A stretch of DNA of 64,000 bases. Source: Flaccisagitta enflata (Eukaryota; Chaetognatha; Sagittoidea; Aphragmophora). Shown here one piece after another: positions 46,012-59,162 of the stretch. A model generated the notes under the pieces. The model was given only the letters and a program-made list of their open reading frames with translations. It did not search any database and was not told where the DNA came from. Positions within the stretch are counted from its first letter, which is position 1, and each line of letters starts with the position of its first letter. A program made the position numbers and the translations under genes. The stretch lies in contig OZ231126.1 of NCBI GenBank assembly GCA_965153355.1, forward strand, positions 69,068,001-69,132,000, read 5' to 3'.

Positions 46012-49000
46012 CTGCACAAAAGGTTGGTACTGCTGAAATTGCTGGTCTTTAAAACAATCAATCACATAAACGCAAAATAAATAAAACCAATAGATTTATA
46101 CTTAGCGACTTTTTGTTACTATGATGCAGTAAAATAAATGGCATAAAATCATACGCAACCATATGCATTACCATCTAGCTGCCAATATAAAAAATGGCAA
46201 GAAGATTACATTGAATAGCAGAAAGATAGTGTCAAAAAGACTGTTACACAAAACACATGCCCAAGAACACGACATACATTTCTTACTTCATTTTGAATTT
46301 CACCAGTATCAGACATGTCGGGAAACCCTACAAAATCGATACCTTCCTTAAAAATACATAGATATACGTTCTTCTTCCATCGCCTTCACATCTCACTCAT
46401 CAGACTGACATTTCAAGACGACTGCCCGAAAGGACTACCTCTGCCTGGACCACATGATAATCATGATGAGACGCACTGGTGAGGCTGAGGCACTGCCCCT
46501 GCAGTTATGAGCAAACGTGCCTGGGAGCAACCCAGCCTGGGATTACTTTGCAGGCTGAAACATGAGCAAGACACCACTGTCATGTCCCAGGTGCTAGAGC
46601 TGCAATAATGACCAAGATCATACCTAAAACAACACAACAAAATGTACAAAACAACAAGAAATATAAAAATGAATAATACTTTTGGTCTCATAGTAATAAA
46701 AACGACTCAAAGAATAAAAGAAAGAACACACACAATACTGTTTTCCATTATACATTTAGCGACATTCTTCAGCCCAACACTGGTTAAGTGGGCTGAGTTG
46801 CGATGAATGCCAGCCACACCCATACCCATTCAGCAGCTATGCAGCAGCCGCCTGAGAGTGAGTCCTCCTGGGGTGAACCAGAATGCTATAAAAAGAACAG
46901 GGCAGCTGAAGTGTTTCTTAGCCGGCTGCATTCATGCACATAAACTCACCATTCCTTTCCACCATGAGCACGTATGTTTTTCAGCTCAAGCATGCCATTC
47001 CACGCCTCGGTGTGAGCTTCACTTCTTGCGCCTGTTCATCGATGGGATGATGCATGGTATTTTCCACGCTGTGCTGTAAATTGCAGCTAAATTGAATAGC
47101 AACCATGCAGAAATAATCGTTATTTTTCTATTCCCAGGTTGTGGACTGCTGGTTTTAATCTGTGCTGACCATTTCTTTTTTCAAGGGAAGACTCAGAGGC
47201 GTGAGACACGCACGAGCTTCAGCGCTGAAGTCGAATGCAGACTAATAGCGACTATTTAAATTCGACAAAGTTATGTTTTTATGCCTCCACCGCCTCCTCT
47301 TCTTCACGCACATTCGCTTCTCTTCGCTGGTTTCAGTTCACGACTTCAAGCATGTTTTGACCATTTCCCAGCTTACGACGAGCATCGCCTTTTTCTTACA
47401 GCAGGATTAATTTTCCGCCTAAGCTGACGCCGCTGGGCCCGCTGACGCTGCGAGCGGTCGCGGTAGCCGAGCCTTGATGTTAGCCCACTCACCGGAGCAT
47501 TTGAGGTCAGGAGCCTCACGACTCCCCGGGACGATGTGTTCATGCAGGATCAAAGGCTGATCCGGGGGAGGTGGTTTCAGACCAGCTGCAGATCACAGAC
47601 TGCTGACGCAGCCTTAACAGACTGAGGCTACTCACCCAGTCTGCCCTATAGCTGCTGGATGCACGGGCGGGCGAGCGCCTGCCTGCTGACCAGAGACTTG
47701 AGGCGTGACACTCCTGGCTGCTTACGCTCCCAGCTTCTGGTTTCTTTTGTGCCAGCCAGGCTGATTCGCCACACGCAATGCGGATTAACGCCAGCTTCCG
47801 TCTCGGGCGCACAGCGCAGGGGCGCCGCTGAGGCGCAGCCTTTGCAATTTGGCCCACTGGCACGTTGCGCAGGGAGTCTTCGACGCGGTCTTCGACCAGG
47901 CCAGGAGCGACGCTACTGCTGTTGCCGATTAAATTGCGGCGCGACGATTCACCCGATGCTGCAGACGCTGACGGCTGCGGGCTGCTCGCTGGCGGAGCGC
48001 GCAGCGCCGACGGTTGCCGCAGACACTTGCAGCTACCAGGAGCCCGGAGCCGCCCTTTTCGCCGCTTCTGGGACCATGCGATTTAACCTCCCCATCATGC
48101 CTCCTTGTTGCTTTGACGCCCTCTGAAAGTTGCTGCCAGCTGATTAGGGGATGAGCGCATGAGAGTTATTTGTTTATAATGAAGTTTTTTTCTGAAGAGG
48201 AGATACGCCCAAACATTAACGCGCTGGCATCCGCGCCCGCTGCCGCAGAGTACCCACGCCTCATTACTGGTCACTTCACCATCTTCTTCTGCTCATCATT
48301 GACGATCTTCTCTTCTTTTCTGCTCGCTGCTGATAGCAGATCACGCAGAATTCATCAATCAGCAGAATATATCCGAGATGACACGCCGCCATGAAGTGAT
48401 ACGTGCGTCCGCCGCGCCGAGCTGATCGCAGAGATCCGCCGGCGTATTGATCATCAGTTGACGCTGGGACAACGGCGCTGTTGACGATACAACGCGATCA
48501 TCGCTGACGCCATTTTCACGATCGAACGGCGTTCATTGAGTTGGTTAACCCATGGTTTCCGCTTCTTCGTTGACCGAGGCCGCGACGCAGATTCTTCCGA
48601 GTCGGCCTCGCTGAGCGTCGATAGCCATCCGCGATCCGGCACGACGCCGACACGCTGGCTTAACGTGATCGTTGATCGACTTCGACTTAATGACTTCAAG
48701 ACGCACCGACTTCGCAGATGCCGGAATGACGTCGCCGCGAAGTTTGATCGCCCGCATGAGAACCGATAATGGGCAACGATGGCATTGCACAGCGTATTAT
48801 ATAGAGAAGAGCGAATGAATCAAACAGCTGATGTGTGGTGAATGATCAATGAGAATCACAAATAGAACACAAATATGAATAATCCTTGTAAATATGAAGT
48901 CAGAGTTACTGCTATCTGTTAATGACAGGTTCATGTGCCTTTTCTCTCACCCAGTGTTAATGAGCGCCGCGCTTTCGTATCTTCGTTCCCGATATCGGCT

Positions 49001-50286
49001 GACGTTAGTCGAGCTTTCGATGATCCTCGACGCCATTTATCATCTGAATTTGGTACCAGGAATGAGCATATTTTCACACATATCATACATTCACCGCAAA
49101 ATTTTCTGACCTCGATTATTATCGCGGTTAGCGACAAATACGACTTCCATTATTTTCAAAATAATCTAACAAAGCACGCCCCACACCTGCACTTGCTAAC
49201 CGTGACCCAAGAGGCGATCGACGATAAGATTCGAAAAGGTTCGTGATTTGATCATCGCTGAAACGCCAGCATCCGCCAACGGCAGCGCTGAAGGTGCTGT
49301 CGATGGAAGCAAGATAGCTTAAATATATTTACCCACAACCCTTCTCCATAGCAGCTGCGTGAGTGAAACTTGTCGGCGCCACCCGATTTATGGTTCCAGT
49401 CCCGGAGGATATTGGCGCCCACAGATTGTCCGATGTGAAACGGTGGATTTCGCCTTTTGCTGCAGCGGTTTATCGTATTATTATCGCATATCGGCCGACA
49501 GCAATTACGACGGCACACGAACAGGTGAATGCCGATCCGTCACCCAGACAACACGTTCACCATCTTTTAATCCAAACACCAGCCCGCAGGTGTTAGATCG
49601 ACGCGTCGATGGGGAGATTGCCACGCCGACTTGCGCCTTTTTTGCTTATTCGAATAGGGGTTGATTGACGCTTGACAGCTCGCTGAAGACCTTTGTATCC
49701 ACACTGGCGTATTGGCAATAACGTACGTTTTAGACCAGAAAATATTGCATGATAATGCATCAATGATTCATTACTTGGCGGCAGATGAAACGATGTCGGT
49801 TTCATCGATTGCCGACGCGAATATATTGCAACAGTGAAACACTTATCTCTTATTTTTTTATGATGAGTCATTGGTTTAAAGATTTCCAACTCCACCGCCT
49901 GAAGACGCCTGAAATGATGCCGCATTGATTGACGAGCGTTAGCGCCTCCTTCAAATACCTGTGTCACTTCCCGGTTTAGGACCGCCTGTGCTTCACTCTT
50001 ATTACGATAGCACCATGCCGATTTATCCGCAACTGCGTATTTTCGAGAGCTGCCGCAAAGAGCAGCCGCGTCAGCCCCCAGCTTTTCACCCAGCCAACAT
50101 ACAGATTGTAAATGAGCACGTCGCGATGCCCGTCTTTGCCATTGATCTTCGGAGCCGGCAAACGGCGTCAATTCCATCACGGTCCTGCATTTCCTTTTGT
50201 GTCTTCCGAACATCACGGTGCGGTTAAAGATTTAACATCGCTGGACGCGTTCTATTTTCTGCACAAGTCGCCGCATCGTATGGCTG
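46012..50286. other. GC-richer, microsatellite-free sequence, broken coding-like frames
   Basis: From about 46.8 kb the sequence becomes rich in GAC, GCC and CGA triplets and has no long simple repeats. Frames of 60-207 codons lie on both strands (for example minus 49593-50216, plus 47659-48126), but I find no RT, RNase H, protease or gag motif. By position, 48-50.2 kb is where the reverse transcriptase and RNase H of the BEL/Pao element that follows would be expected. I could not confirm them. Confidence 0.45.
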
Positions 50287-50613
50287 GTGCGAAAAAGAAA
50301 CAAGTGGCTGACGCGATACTTGCAGCAGCTTCGTAGAAAATGGATGCATAAGTTGCGGATCATCGGCATGGTTCTTATCGCCGTCAAAAGGTGGAGAGCA
50401 TATCCAAGGAAGAAGACACGAGCAGCAAAGGATCTTCTTCCTAAACCGGAAGTGACGCAAGACGTCTTGGAGGAGGCGCGCAAACAGCTCGTCAAGTCAA
50501 CGCAGCGGCATCATTATTCAGACGTCTTCGAACTACTGGAGCTGGGAATGGTCTTTAAACCAGAAAGCCGTCATGACTTCATCGTCAAAAACAAAGAGAT
50601 GCGTGGAAATTGA
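50287..50613 (+). pseudogene. BEL/Pao pol linker region fragment
   Basis: A 108-codon open frame. After a basic, hydrophobic segment (WMHKLRIIGMVLIAVKRW) it has PEVTQDVLEEARKQLVKSTQ then RHHYSDV. The T-x-x-x-(L)EEA-K-L-(I/V)K-x-(V/S)Q-R pattern is what precedes the integrase zinc segment in BEL/Pao polyproteins. It lies in a different frame from the zinc segment downstream. Confidence 0.7.
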
Positions 50614-50804
50614 ACCCTTCGCCGACGCACGCACGGCACAGCCCACGCCGGCAGTCGACAAAACGCTGACATCGCATATGACGCTAAATTTCCTTTCTCA
50701 TCCTGCCGCTAAAAGACGAGAATGTGAAATCATTGATTCGCCATTATCACCACAATGATTTTCACGCGGGTGCAAAGCATACGTTGAGCTAATTACGCCA
50801 ATCT

Positions 50805-51350
50805 GTGGGGATTACAGAAGGTCTTCAGGCTGTCAAGAGAGTCATTAACACGTGCTTCAGATGCCTGAAGAACCTTAAAAAGAATGCAAATCAGCAAATG
50901 GCCACCCTCCCATCAAATAGCGTCAATCCTGCACCTGTCTTTGCAGAGACTGGATTGGATGTCATGGGGCATCTCCTGGTTAAGATGAACGGGCGTGTTG
51001 ATCACAAGGTGTGGATCGCAGTGTTCACCTGCCACGTGTCACGCGTCGTCCATGTGGAATTGCTCTTCAACATGCCAGCCGATGTGATGGTAAATGCAAT
51101 CATCCGCTTTATAGCAAGGCGCCCAGGAATCAACCGATTCACTTTAGATTGTGGACCTAATCTAGTCATCGGTCTCTTCAAGCGCCATCTTGCTTCAAGA
51201 TCTACTGGAGCCATCCTTCACGTCGATGCCTTCAACACTGCTGTCGTCAACTCCCCGACCAGAGCGGCTGCCTTCGGGTGGTGGGATTTCAACACGCCGA
51301 GAACACCCCACTCATGGAGGGGTGTGTGGGAGAGAATCGCCGTCGCTTAA
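50805..51350 (+). pseudogene. BEL/Pao integrase core fragment
   Basis: About 181 open codons. NTCFRCLKN gives the two zinc Cys. PAPVFAETGLDVMG is the box before the first catalytic Asp, HVELLFNMPADVMVNAIIRF the central helix, and LDCGPN replaces the usual SDNGTN. WWDFNTPRTPHSWRGVWERI replaces the usual FNPP-PHFGG-VWER box. The Asn-to-Cys/Pro changes in the second-Asp box argue that it is inactive. Confidence 0.8.
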
Positions 51351-51465
51351 GCGCATCTGTTTCCACATCTCGACTCGGGCCCTTCATCCTCCACGCCGAC
51401 GCCTTCAACACTGCCGTTGTCGAAGTTGAAGGGATTCTCAACTCGGCTGCCCTCTTAATAGCGCC

Positions 51466-51876
51466 ATGATGATCCAAATGACTCTGAGTGCCTCTACACT
51501 AAATCATATCCTCAATCCATCCACATCCGGTCACGCCCTCTGGATCTGGTGCAACAAGGCGGCCAACTCCCACGCCGACTCTGCGAAGGTTCAATGGAGG
51601 CGTGCGCAATCGCGTGTGGATGCATTTTGGAAATCGTGGAGGGTCGAGTATTTGTCGCTTCTTCACGCGCTAAGCAAATGGTCGAGATCCGAGAAAGACT
51701 TTATGATCGATGACATGGTTATCGCCATGGACGAAACGCTGCCTCGTCACAATTGGAGCTTAGGACGTGTCATGGGCGTCGAGGGTTCGCCAGCCCATGT
51801 CCGGAGGGTTAACATCCAGCGCCATGATGGAAAGATCGTGACGAAAGACCGCACGGCTCGTGGCGGCTGGAATTGA
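51466..51876 (+). pseudogene. BEL/Pao C-terminal integrase-associated domain (DUF5641-like)
   Basis: Open frame containing VDAFWKSWRVEYLSLLHALS, KWSRSEKDFMIDDMVIAMDE and LPRHNWSLGRVMGVEGSP then AHVRRVNI. It matches the usual order F-W-(K/R)-W-x-x-EYL, G-D-x-V-(L/I)-x-x-(D/E), W-x-LGRV, VR-V of the domain that closes BEL/Pao polyproteins. It ends in a TGA (51877-51879). The first ~40 codons are out of register with the family. Confidence 0.8.
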
Positions 51877-51898
51877 CTCATAAAAACGCCAAGTTTTG

Positions 51899-51921
51899 AG
51901 AGAGAGAGAAAAAGAAGGGCA
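51899..51921 (+). promoter_or_regulatory. possible polypurine tract of the BEL/Pao fragment
   Basis: GAGAGAGAGAAAAAGAAGGG then CA lies ~20 bp after the pol stop, followed by TGGCCTGTCC, where a 3' LTR starting TG would be expected. I see no matching 5' LTR, so this is positional inference. Confidence 0.3.
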
Positions 51922-54420
51922 TGGCCTGTCCATTAGTAACACTATAGATATGAGTGATTGAAACTCTGACTTGTTATATTTACAAAGAGTTGTTATTATT
52001 CATATTTGGTTCTGATTATCCATGCTTTCATCTTTCCTCTTGTCAATTATGTTGTCCATTTCCACTTACACATAAATCAAACACTCATCTCACGCTCTGT
52101 CTATATGTACATATTATTGTGCCAAACTCCGTTCCTATTATTATCAGTTCTCAATACGAACATTTCAAAGCTTCCGCTGACGACGCCATTCCATCTACGA
52201 AGTCAGCCCGCATCTTGAAGTCGCTCGCCGGAGTCAAGATGTCCCGTCAGCATGGCTCAGGCAGAAGCCGACGTGCCGAGACGCACGGATCCTGGGATTC
52301 ATCGACTCTTCACCCATTTGGCTCGACTCAAGATGATCTGCATCCACGACGGCCGTCAAGGAGGGAGAGGCTGCCGCAAGGCAGCCTTCACGATGCACTT
52401 TCGTCTGGTCAGAGACGAAAAATGGCAATAAAACAGCTGTCAACAAGATGATAATGAAATCACAACAGCCATTCAACGCTGCTGGATCCTGGCCGCGCCG
52501 CTTCCTCCATTGGTGGTCATCAAAGATGGAGTAAGACCGAGGCGGATCTCGATCAATCGGCCGCCGACGGACTTATCCATCACTTCCGCGGCGGCGCCAT
52601 CATCATCGGATTTGCCCCCATCGCCTCGCCAATTCTGCCTTGATTTCGGCCTCCCAGCGCCTCGTGATCAAGCGCCTGCAGCTGCAAGTCAACGCAGCGG
52701 GGGCGAAGAGAGAGAGATCGGTCAATGATGGAGCAGGAGAGGAGGGAGGAGGGGGATGACAGATGAGGAGGGTTAGTGAATGGGGAGGCGGTGGAGAAAG
52801 ACATTGACCCGGAAGTGGACACTGCGACGCCGGGAGGTTATAAACACCAACGGATGCGGCAGGCGCGTTGGTGGTATCGTATCATCAGTCCGGACGTCAA
52901 GTATCTCTCCTCTTCAAAGAGTTTGAAAACTTTCATGCCAAGGCAACAAACAACTCTCATGCGCTCATCGGTTAATCAAACAGCGCTTGCCTGGAGACTC
53001 TGGAGCTAAAACTAAAGCAACAAAGAAGGGGAGGGGAGGGCATGATAAGGAGGTTCGCCGCATGGTCCAGGCTGATTTAAGAGGAAGCACCGCGGCCCGG
53101 CCTCCCGGTGCAACTGCAAAGCCATTCGCAGCAACTTCTCTCCAGCCATCATTGCCGCAATTCCACCAGCGTATTTGTTCCTTCACTGCAGCCATAGCTA
53201 CATCAGCGGCACCAACTTCCACAGCATCAGGAATGTCAACGCGCGCCCTGGATTGGTTCATCCCCCAAATCAGCAGCAACAGGGTCCTCGTGACGTCACT
53301 CCCCCACAACAGTCGAAGAGATCACGTCGGGGAAAGACTCCACAAACGCGCAACGTGCCGAGTCAATAACAAAAAGGGCCACCCAAAAGCAAAGGCCCTT
53401 CAAGCGCCCAGGCGCGCCCAGCAGTAACGCCTAAAGGCCAAGGAGTATTTGCGGTTCGTCCGGACGTTGGCAGCAACCCAGAAGCTGAATCAGACGCCTG
53501 CAGCGTGTGGCAAAGGGGAAGAAGACCAAGAGAGCTGGGAAGAAGCATGGGGCAGCAACCAAGGGAGGTTCCACTTGCGGTGCTTCGGCGTCCGCTGTTA
53601 AACCTCAAGTCTCTGGTCAGCAGACGGGAGCGTCTTCCTCTCACTCGCAGCCATCAAAAGCAGCGGTAGGAAGTGAACTAGTTGGCGGTGCTTCAGCATC
53701 TGTTAAAGCTGGTGTAGCGCCCCGCCAGCAAACCGAGTCAGCCTAAGGTCTGCAGCATGTGCAGAACCCGCCTCCCCCGTCGGATCCAGCCTTTGATCCT
53801 GCGCATGGACACCACATCGCCGAGTCATTGCCACGAGAAGCCTCTTTACTGACCTCAAATGCTCCATTGGGGGTGGTGGAGAATTTGTTGACTGCTGCTT
53901 CCAAAGACTTCTTCGCGAGCCGCTTCCGCCAAAGGCTGTTTGTGCTGAAGCTGCTCACAAGTCTTAGACGAGAGGATTCGTCGCAACATCCAAAGGAGAG
54001 AGACGATGCTCGTCGAGCAGCAATGGCTGCGGACAATGAGGTGGTCAAAGGCAATAAGCTAGTCGTGGAACTGGAGAAGCAGCTTGAAAAGGAGAAGCAG
54101 GCCTGTGCGATGAAGGCTGGCTAAGAAGAAAGAGGAAGCTGTGTGGAACGGCGCAAATGCGGCCATGGTCAATGACTTAAAAAAACTGCGTCTCGCCAAG
54201 GCCTCTAAATTCCGACTGGCGCCCGACCGTGATGCAGCATTTCCCACCTCCTGCCAGCCTTCAGCAGAAAAGTCGGTCAGCAGACTCCCGTCTTCGCAAA
54301 GACGCCCCGCCTGGGAATAAGAAAATCGAACCAGGCCTTGGAAAATCAGACCGCCAGCTAAATGCTGATTAGCTAGAAAGTACGCCCAGTTGCTGTTCAA
54401 TTTAATTACCAATTTTGCAA
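51922..54420. other. downstream flank of the BEL/Pao fragment, GC-rich broken frames
   Basis: AT-rich to about 52150 (possible LTR remnant), then GC-rich. Three plus frames are notable: 52987-53427 (basic, Ala/Thr/Pro-rich), 53507-53746 (Lys/Gly/Ala/Ser-rich) and 53759-54124 (ends in a short charged helix, LEKQLEKEKQA). The composition resembles a gag-like or disordered protein, but no zinc knuckle or capsid motif is visible. Confidence 0.35.
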
Positions 54421-55865
<1,445 letters not shown>

Positions 55866-55962
55866 ATATTTTTGGTTGAGATTACTGTCGTAAATTTTCT
55901 TCCTGCTTTTACTTTGATGTCTTCATTCTCATTGTGTTTTTTCCCCTCTGTCTATCAATCGG

Positions 55963-55990
55963 TTTTTTTTTTTTTTTTTTGGGGGGGGGG
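55963..55990. repeat. T18-G10 homopolymer junction
   Basis: About 18 T run directly into about 10 G. An assembly or sequencing artefact is possible. Confidence 0.85.
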
Positions 55991-56582
55991 AATGGCAGTT
56001 GGCAGTTTGTTTTTCGATATTCAATATCCAGAAATGACCGACTTAATTTCCTTTGTTTCCTGAGAAAACAGTGCGGTTTAATTTCACGACATATCATGGA
56101 TATTCATGGTTGACTGTTGAGTGGCGACGACGATGATTGCTCGAAATCCAAACCAACATCAATGATACAAGACCCACAACGGAATCTAAGATTACATTTA
56201 CAGGTTCCTTGAAGTAGTGGGGGGACCGTGGAGCCCCAAATGGGTAAATAAGAGAGATTCACCACCCAGTAGGCGACCAATGTCTGGCGGAACATCTTTC
56301 TCAACAATCCCAAACATCAGATGAACTTTAAAATGTTGAAAAAATCACCCTCATCCAGCATCTTTTTCATCTATGTGAATTATCGAAATTCCCATTAAAA
56401 TTGCTGCATTTTTAGGGCTTTTCGCCACAAAAAGTTTTAATTTCGAATCACTTTCAACAATACCAAGCGTTTTCTATGTGATTGCTTATGTGGTATGTAA
56501 CAGGTGATTGATTAGTAAAACAAAACTCTTTATTGCTGCAAGTTGCAGCATATTGCTGCAGGCACCGTGGTAATCTAAACCA
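55991..56582. other. intergenic, short shared repeat only
   Basis: Minus-strand words near 56240-56300 (ATTGGTCGCCTACTGGG) recur on the plus strand near 60647-60670, suggesting an old dispersed repeat. Confidence 0.4.
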
Positions 56583-56797
56583 AACAAGGCTGGATACACG
56601 GCTACCCAAGTCACATGCGGGAAGGCAGGGCCCGTAATTGAAGTCACTTGATCATTTGGGCAGGTGCAGTGAGGCAAAAACAAAAAAAGTAAACAAAAAC
56701 AAAAAAAGTAAAGGGTGACAGTCCAACTGATGGACTGTCAGATGGACCTACAGACCAACAAAGCAGGGTGTTGAGTCGCATAGCACGTGACTAAAAA
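56583..56797 (-). mobile_element. family A repeat, GTCACRTGC variant
   Basis: AACAAGGCTGGATACACGGC, distal box AGTCACATGC (56609-56618), the conserved AATTGAAGTCACTTGATCAT then TTGGGCAG body and a degenerate tetranucleotide tract. Hairpin AGTCGCATAGCACGTGACT (56774-56792) plus AAAAA. The CAC variant appears both in the distal box and in the matching hairpin arm. Confidence 0.85.
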
Positions 56798-57158
56798 TGT
56801 TGCAAATCTGAGAACACACTCAGATACTAGCAACTCTATCAGGAGCTTTAACCATCTGTCAGTCTGTCTTTTGGACACTTTGTCCATCCATCCATCCATC
56901 AGCATATCTGTCCCTCCATCCCTACATTTACAATACACTCGATCATTGGTAAGTAAAGATCTTCATCATTTGTGCCCCTGCCAGTATTTTTGTAACATGT
57001 TGAAATGGCCAATGTAGGTCCTTCAAGTGTAAACTTTCAACTAGCCCTTGCATCTGTCTGTTTGTCTATCTGTCTGTTAATCTAACTGTCCATTCAACCC
57101 TCTGTCCATTCAACCATTCACTCATTACATCCAGATCCGTAAGCATTGTTTAAAAGCA

Positions 57159-57336
57159 AACATGGCCGGGTACACAGCTACCAAAGTCGCATGTAGGTAA
57201 GCAGGGGCAGTGATTGAAAAGGCTTACTTGAGCAAAAGATGCCCAAAAACACTGAAAATGCTAATGGCATCAGACCAACCAATAGACCGACCGACTGACA
57301 GAGGGGGTTATTGAGTCGTGTAGCATGTAACCAGAA
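57159..57336 (-). mobile_element. family A repeat, diverged copy
   Basis: AACATGGCCGGGTACACAGC, distal box AGTCGCATGT (57185-57194), a short body, a GACCGACCGAC tract, hairpin AGTCGTGTAGCATGTAACC (57314-57332). The arms have several mismatches. Confidence 0.75.
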
Positions 57337-57648
57337 ATTGTGAAGGTTAAAAATGTACATCACCGTTTTCTATTATGTTCATTTAGTGGTGAATATAGTT
57401 CCATGACCTTTGATCTATTCCCCCCCCCAACCTTTGATTTCGTTTCCTGTAACTCATCCTGTTGTGTCATCAAATTGATGACTTTCCATGATAAAGCAAT
57501 AAAACTATGTTTAAGATTTAAATAGTGTTAAATTGTGTTTTACAGGTTACCTGTTACTCGTTACTTGTTACTACCAAAAAATTCCTAAAATTTTCTTTCA
57601 TTCCCTTTTGTCGGTCTGTTGGTTGGTTGGTTAGTTAGTCCCCTTTAC
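57337..57648. other. intergenic, nothing seen
   Basis: A C run near 57420 and a GGTTGGTTGG stretch near 57620. No gene. Confidence 0.5.
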
Positions 57649-57930
57649 GGGCAGCGGGCCCAAGGGGTCAATGACCTATGCTTTCACACATGGGGAATTT
57701 TTTCTTTGTACCCCCCTCCTCCCCCCTCCCTCCAGGCCCATATCTCTGCAGACTGAGAGGAGGGGGGGGTGCAGAGGAGAAGAAAAAGGATAAAAATTCC
57801 CCATATGTGTGAAAGCATAGGTCATCAACCCCTTGGGGTTGCTGCCCTGCTCCCCTCTCAACTTCAACCACAACCTGCTAGCAGGGCACGGGTACCGCTG
57901 ACCATATAACGCTGTTGCAACTATTTCTTT
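57649..57930. mobile_element. family B element 5 (small core)
   Basis: Left GGGCAGCGGGCCCAAGGGGT then CAATGACCTATGCTTTC and CACATGGGGAATTTT, right mirror ending GGGTTGCTGCCC at 57847. The core is only ~80 bp. The tail GCAGGGCACGGGTACCGCTG then ACCATATAACGCTGTTGCAA follows. It shows the uninterrupted tail used to define the hAT insertion at 9.55 kb. Confidence 0.8.
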
Positions 57931-57944
57931 TTAGGCATTTTTTT

Positions 57945-58048
57945 AGCTTTTTGAGCATACAGCTCCTGTCCAGATGCCCTAGTGATCTCTTCAGCACTCC
58001 TCCTGCCCACCCCCATGCGACTAGGGTAGCCATGTATCGGGCCTTGTT
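57945..58048 (+). mobile_element. family A fragment (distal end)
   Basis: GCTCCTGTCCAGATG, CCTGCCCACCCCCATGCGAC, TAGGGTAGCCATGTAT, GGGCCTTGTT. The hairpin half is missing. It joins the family B tail directly. Confidence 0.7.
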
Positions 58049-58460
58049 TCCTCCTCCCTTTTCCCTCCCCATCTCCAAATCCTTTGCTTAATATGATTGA
58101 TGTGGAACTGCATACAGGCCCGAAGTGTATCAGGTGTTGAGACAGTTGTGTGATTTGTGATGATACAAGACGGTTTGTTTGTCTGTTTCCAGGCAAAATA
58201 CTGCTGCTTGTGTATCAACCCAGCCCAGTTGTATGGGTGAGTCGCATTTTGAAGAGTTCCCCTCCCAACAGACAGCCCGACTAAGTGGCATATAGAATTG
58301 CATGGACGCAACTGATGATAGCATTCTATGCTCCTTACCTTAGGTCTTTGTAATCAAGACTCTTGGTCAAGAAATTATTTATACTGCATATCGATGTCAA
58401 GATTATTCCAACTGTCAAACTTGATCAACTGGTGGAGAGCAAGCCCAGCAGTCTCAGTGT

Positions 58461-58590
58461 TACAAGGCCATTAACATGCAACCTTGGTAATGGGCGGGAA
58501 AACCCTGAAAAGCGACTTTGTCACAGATTGAAGGACCAATGGAACAACGGACATAAAAGTGACTTAAGAGTTGCATGTCTGCAACGAAAA
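58461..58590 (-). mobile_element. family A fragment, GTTGCA type
   Basis: ACAAGGCCATT start, a reduced body, and hairpin AGTTGCATGTCTGCAAC (58569-58585) followed by AAAAA. A similar isolated stem AATTGCATGGACGCAACT lies near 58295. Confidence 0.55.
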
Positions 58591-58629
58591 ATCTAGAAAA
58601 CCATATTTTTTCCATTTAGCGCCCCACTG

Positions 58630-58880
58630 TCATTACTAAGGGTAATTTGTGGTCAGCGGTATCCAATGACTAACCACTCATGATTGTGATAGTGAGTCTG
58701 AGGAGGCAATGCAGCCACCCTGAGGGAGATGAAGTACTGTACAACACAGAAGACCTTTGTTCATACTGCTATACTTGTGGCCACTACAGCATTAGAGCAG
58801 GAGCAGTGAGGCAGTGTGACAAACTGACCGATGAATGGACAGACATGTGGTGTATACCGTCGCATAGCAGGTGACTAAAA
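58630..58880. mobile_element. mixed family C / family A remnant
   Basis: GTCAGCGGTATCCAATGACT and GAAGTACTGTACAACACAGA resemble family C. GTCGCATAGCAGGTGACTAA near 58859 is a family A hairpin end. Confidence 0.5.
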
Positions 58881-59162
58881 CCCATCTTACTGAAAACAAG
58901 CCTCTCATTGTAGTAATTTTTTTTGTCAAATCCCCTGGTATTCATCCCTCTGCACCTTTTTATCTACAGATGGAACCAATGACAGACTCACTTGAACGTG
59001 AAAAAAAGAGTTACAGAGCATGCATCTAAAAATGGTAATGCCTTAAATTTTGAGGTCGGGTGTTTCTACTCAAGAACAAGCCCAATTGGGCGCTAAACAC
59101 TTATGACTTATATGGAGAGACAAATGGACGAACTGACAGATCAAATGACAGAGAAGAACAGG

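Larger units (their letters stand above)
50287..51876 (+). pseudogene. pol: BEL/Pao-type retrotransposon pol 3' part (integrase), degenerate
   Basis: Order seen: the RNase H-to-integrase linker (50287-50613), a zinc-binding HHCC segment (about 50712-50880; HYHHNDFHAG and CFRCLKN), the integrase core (LDVMG as first-Asp region, LDCGPN as second-Asp region, GVWERI as the Glu region), a VEGILNSA box (about 51408-51431), and the C-terminal LGRV domain. This order and these boxes are typical of BEL/Pao integrases. It is disrupted: a frame change between linker and zinc segment, a TAA at 50790-50792, another stop near 51348, and two more frame changes before the C-terminal domain. No RT domain or LTR pair was found, so it is an old fragment. 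Confidence 0.85.

Noticed and set aside
49593-50216. 207-aa minus-strand ORF opposite the BEL/Pao upstream region
   Set aside because: No motif recognised. It lies opposite where pol would run on the plus strand and is likely a shadow of decayed coding sequence.
48100-50286. Reverse transcriptase and RNase H of the BEL/Pao element
   Set aside because: Expected here by position, but I could not find the Asp-Asp active-site box or neighbouring RT motifs in any frame.
55963-55990. T18-G10 run as a biological junction
   Set aside because: Homopolymer junctions of this type are a common sequencing or assembly artefact, so I did not build on it.
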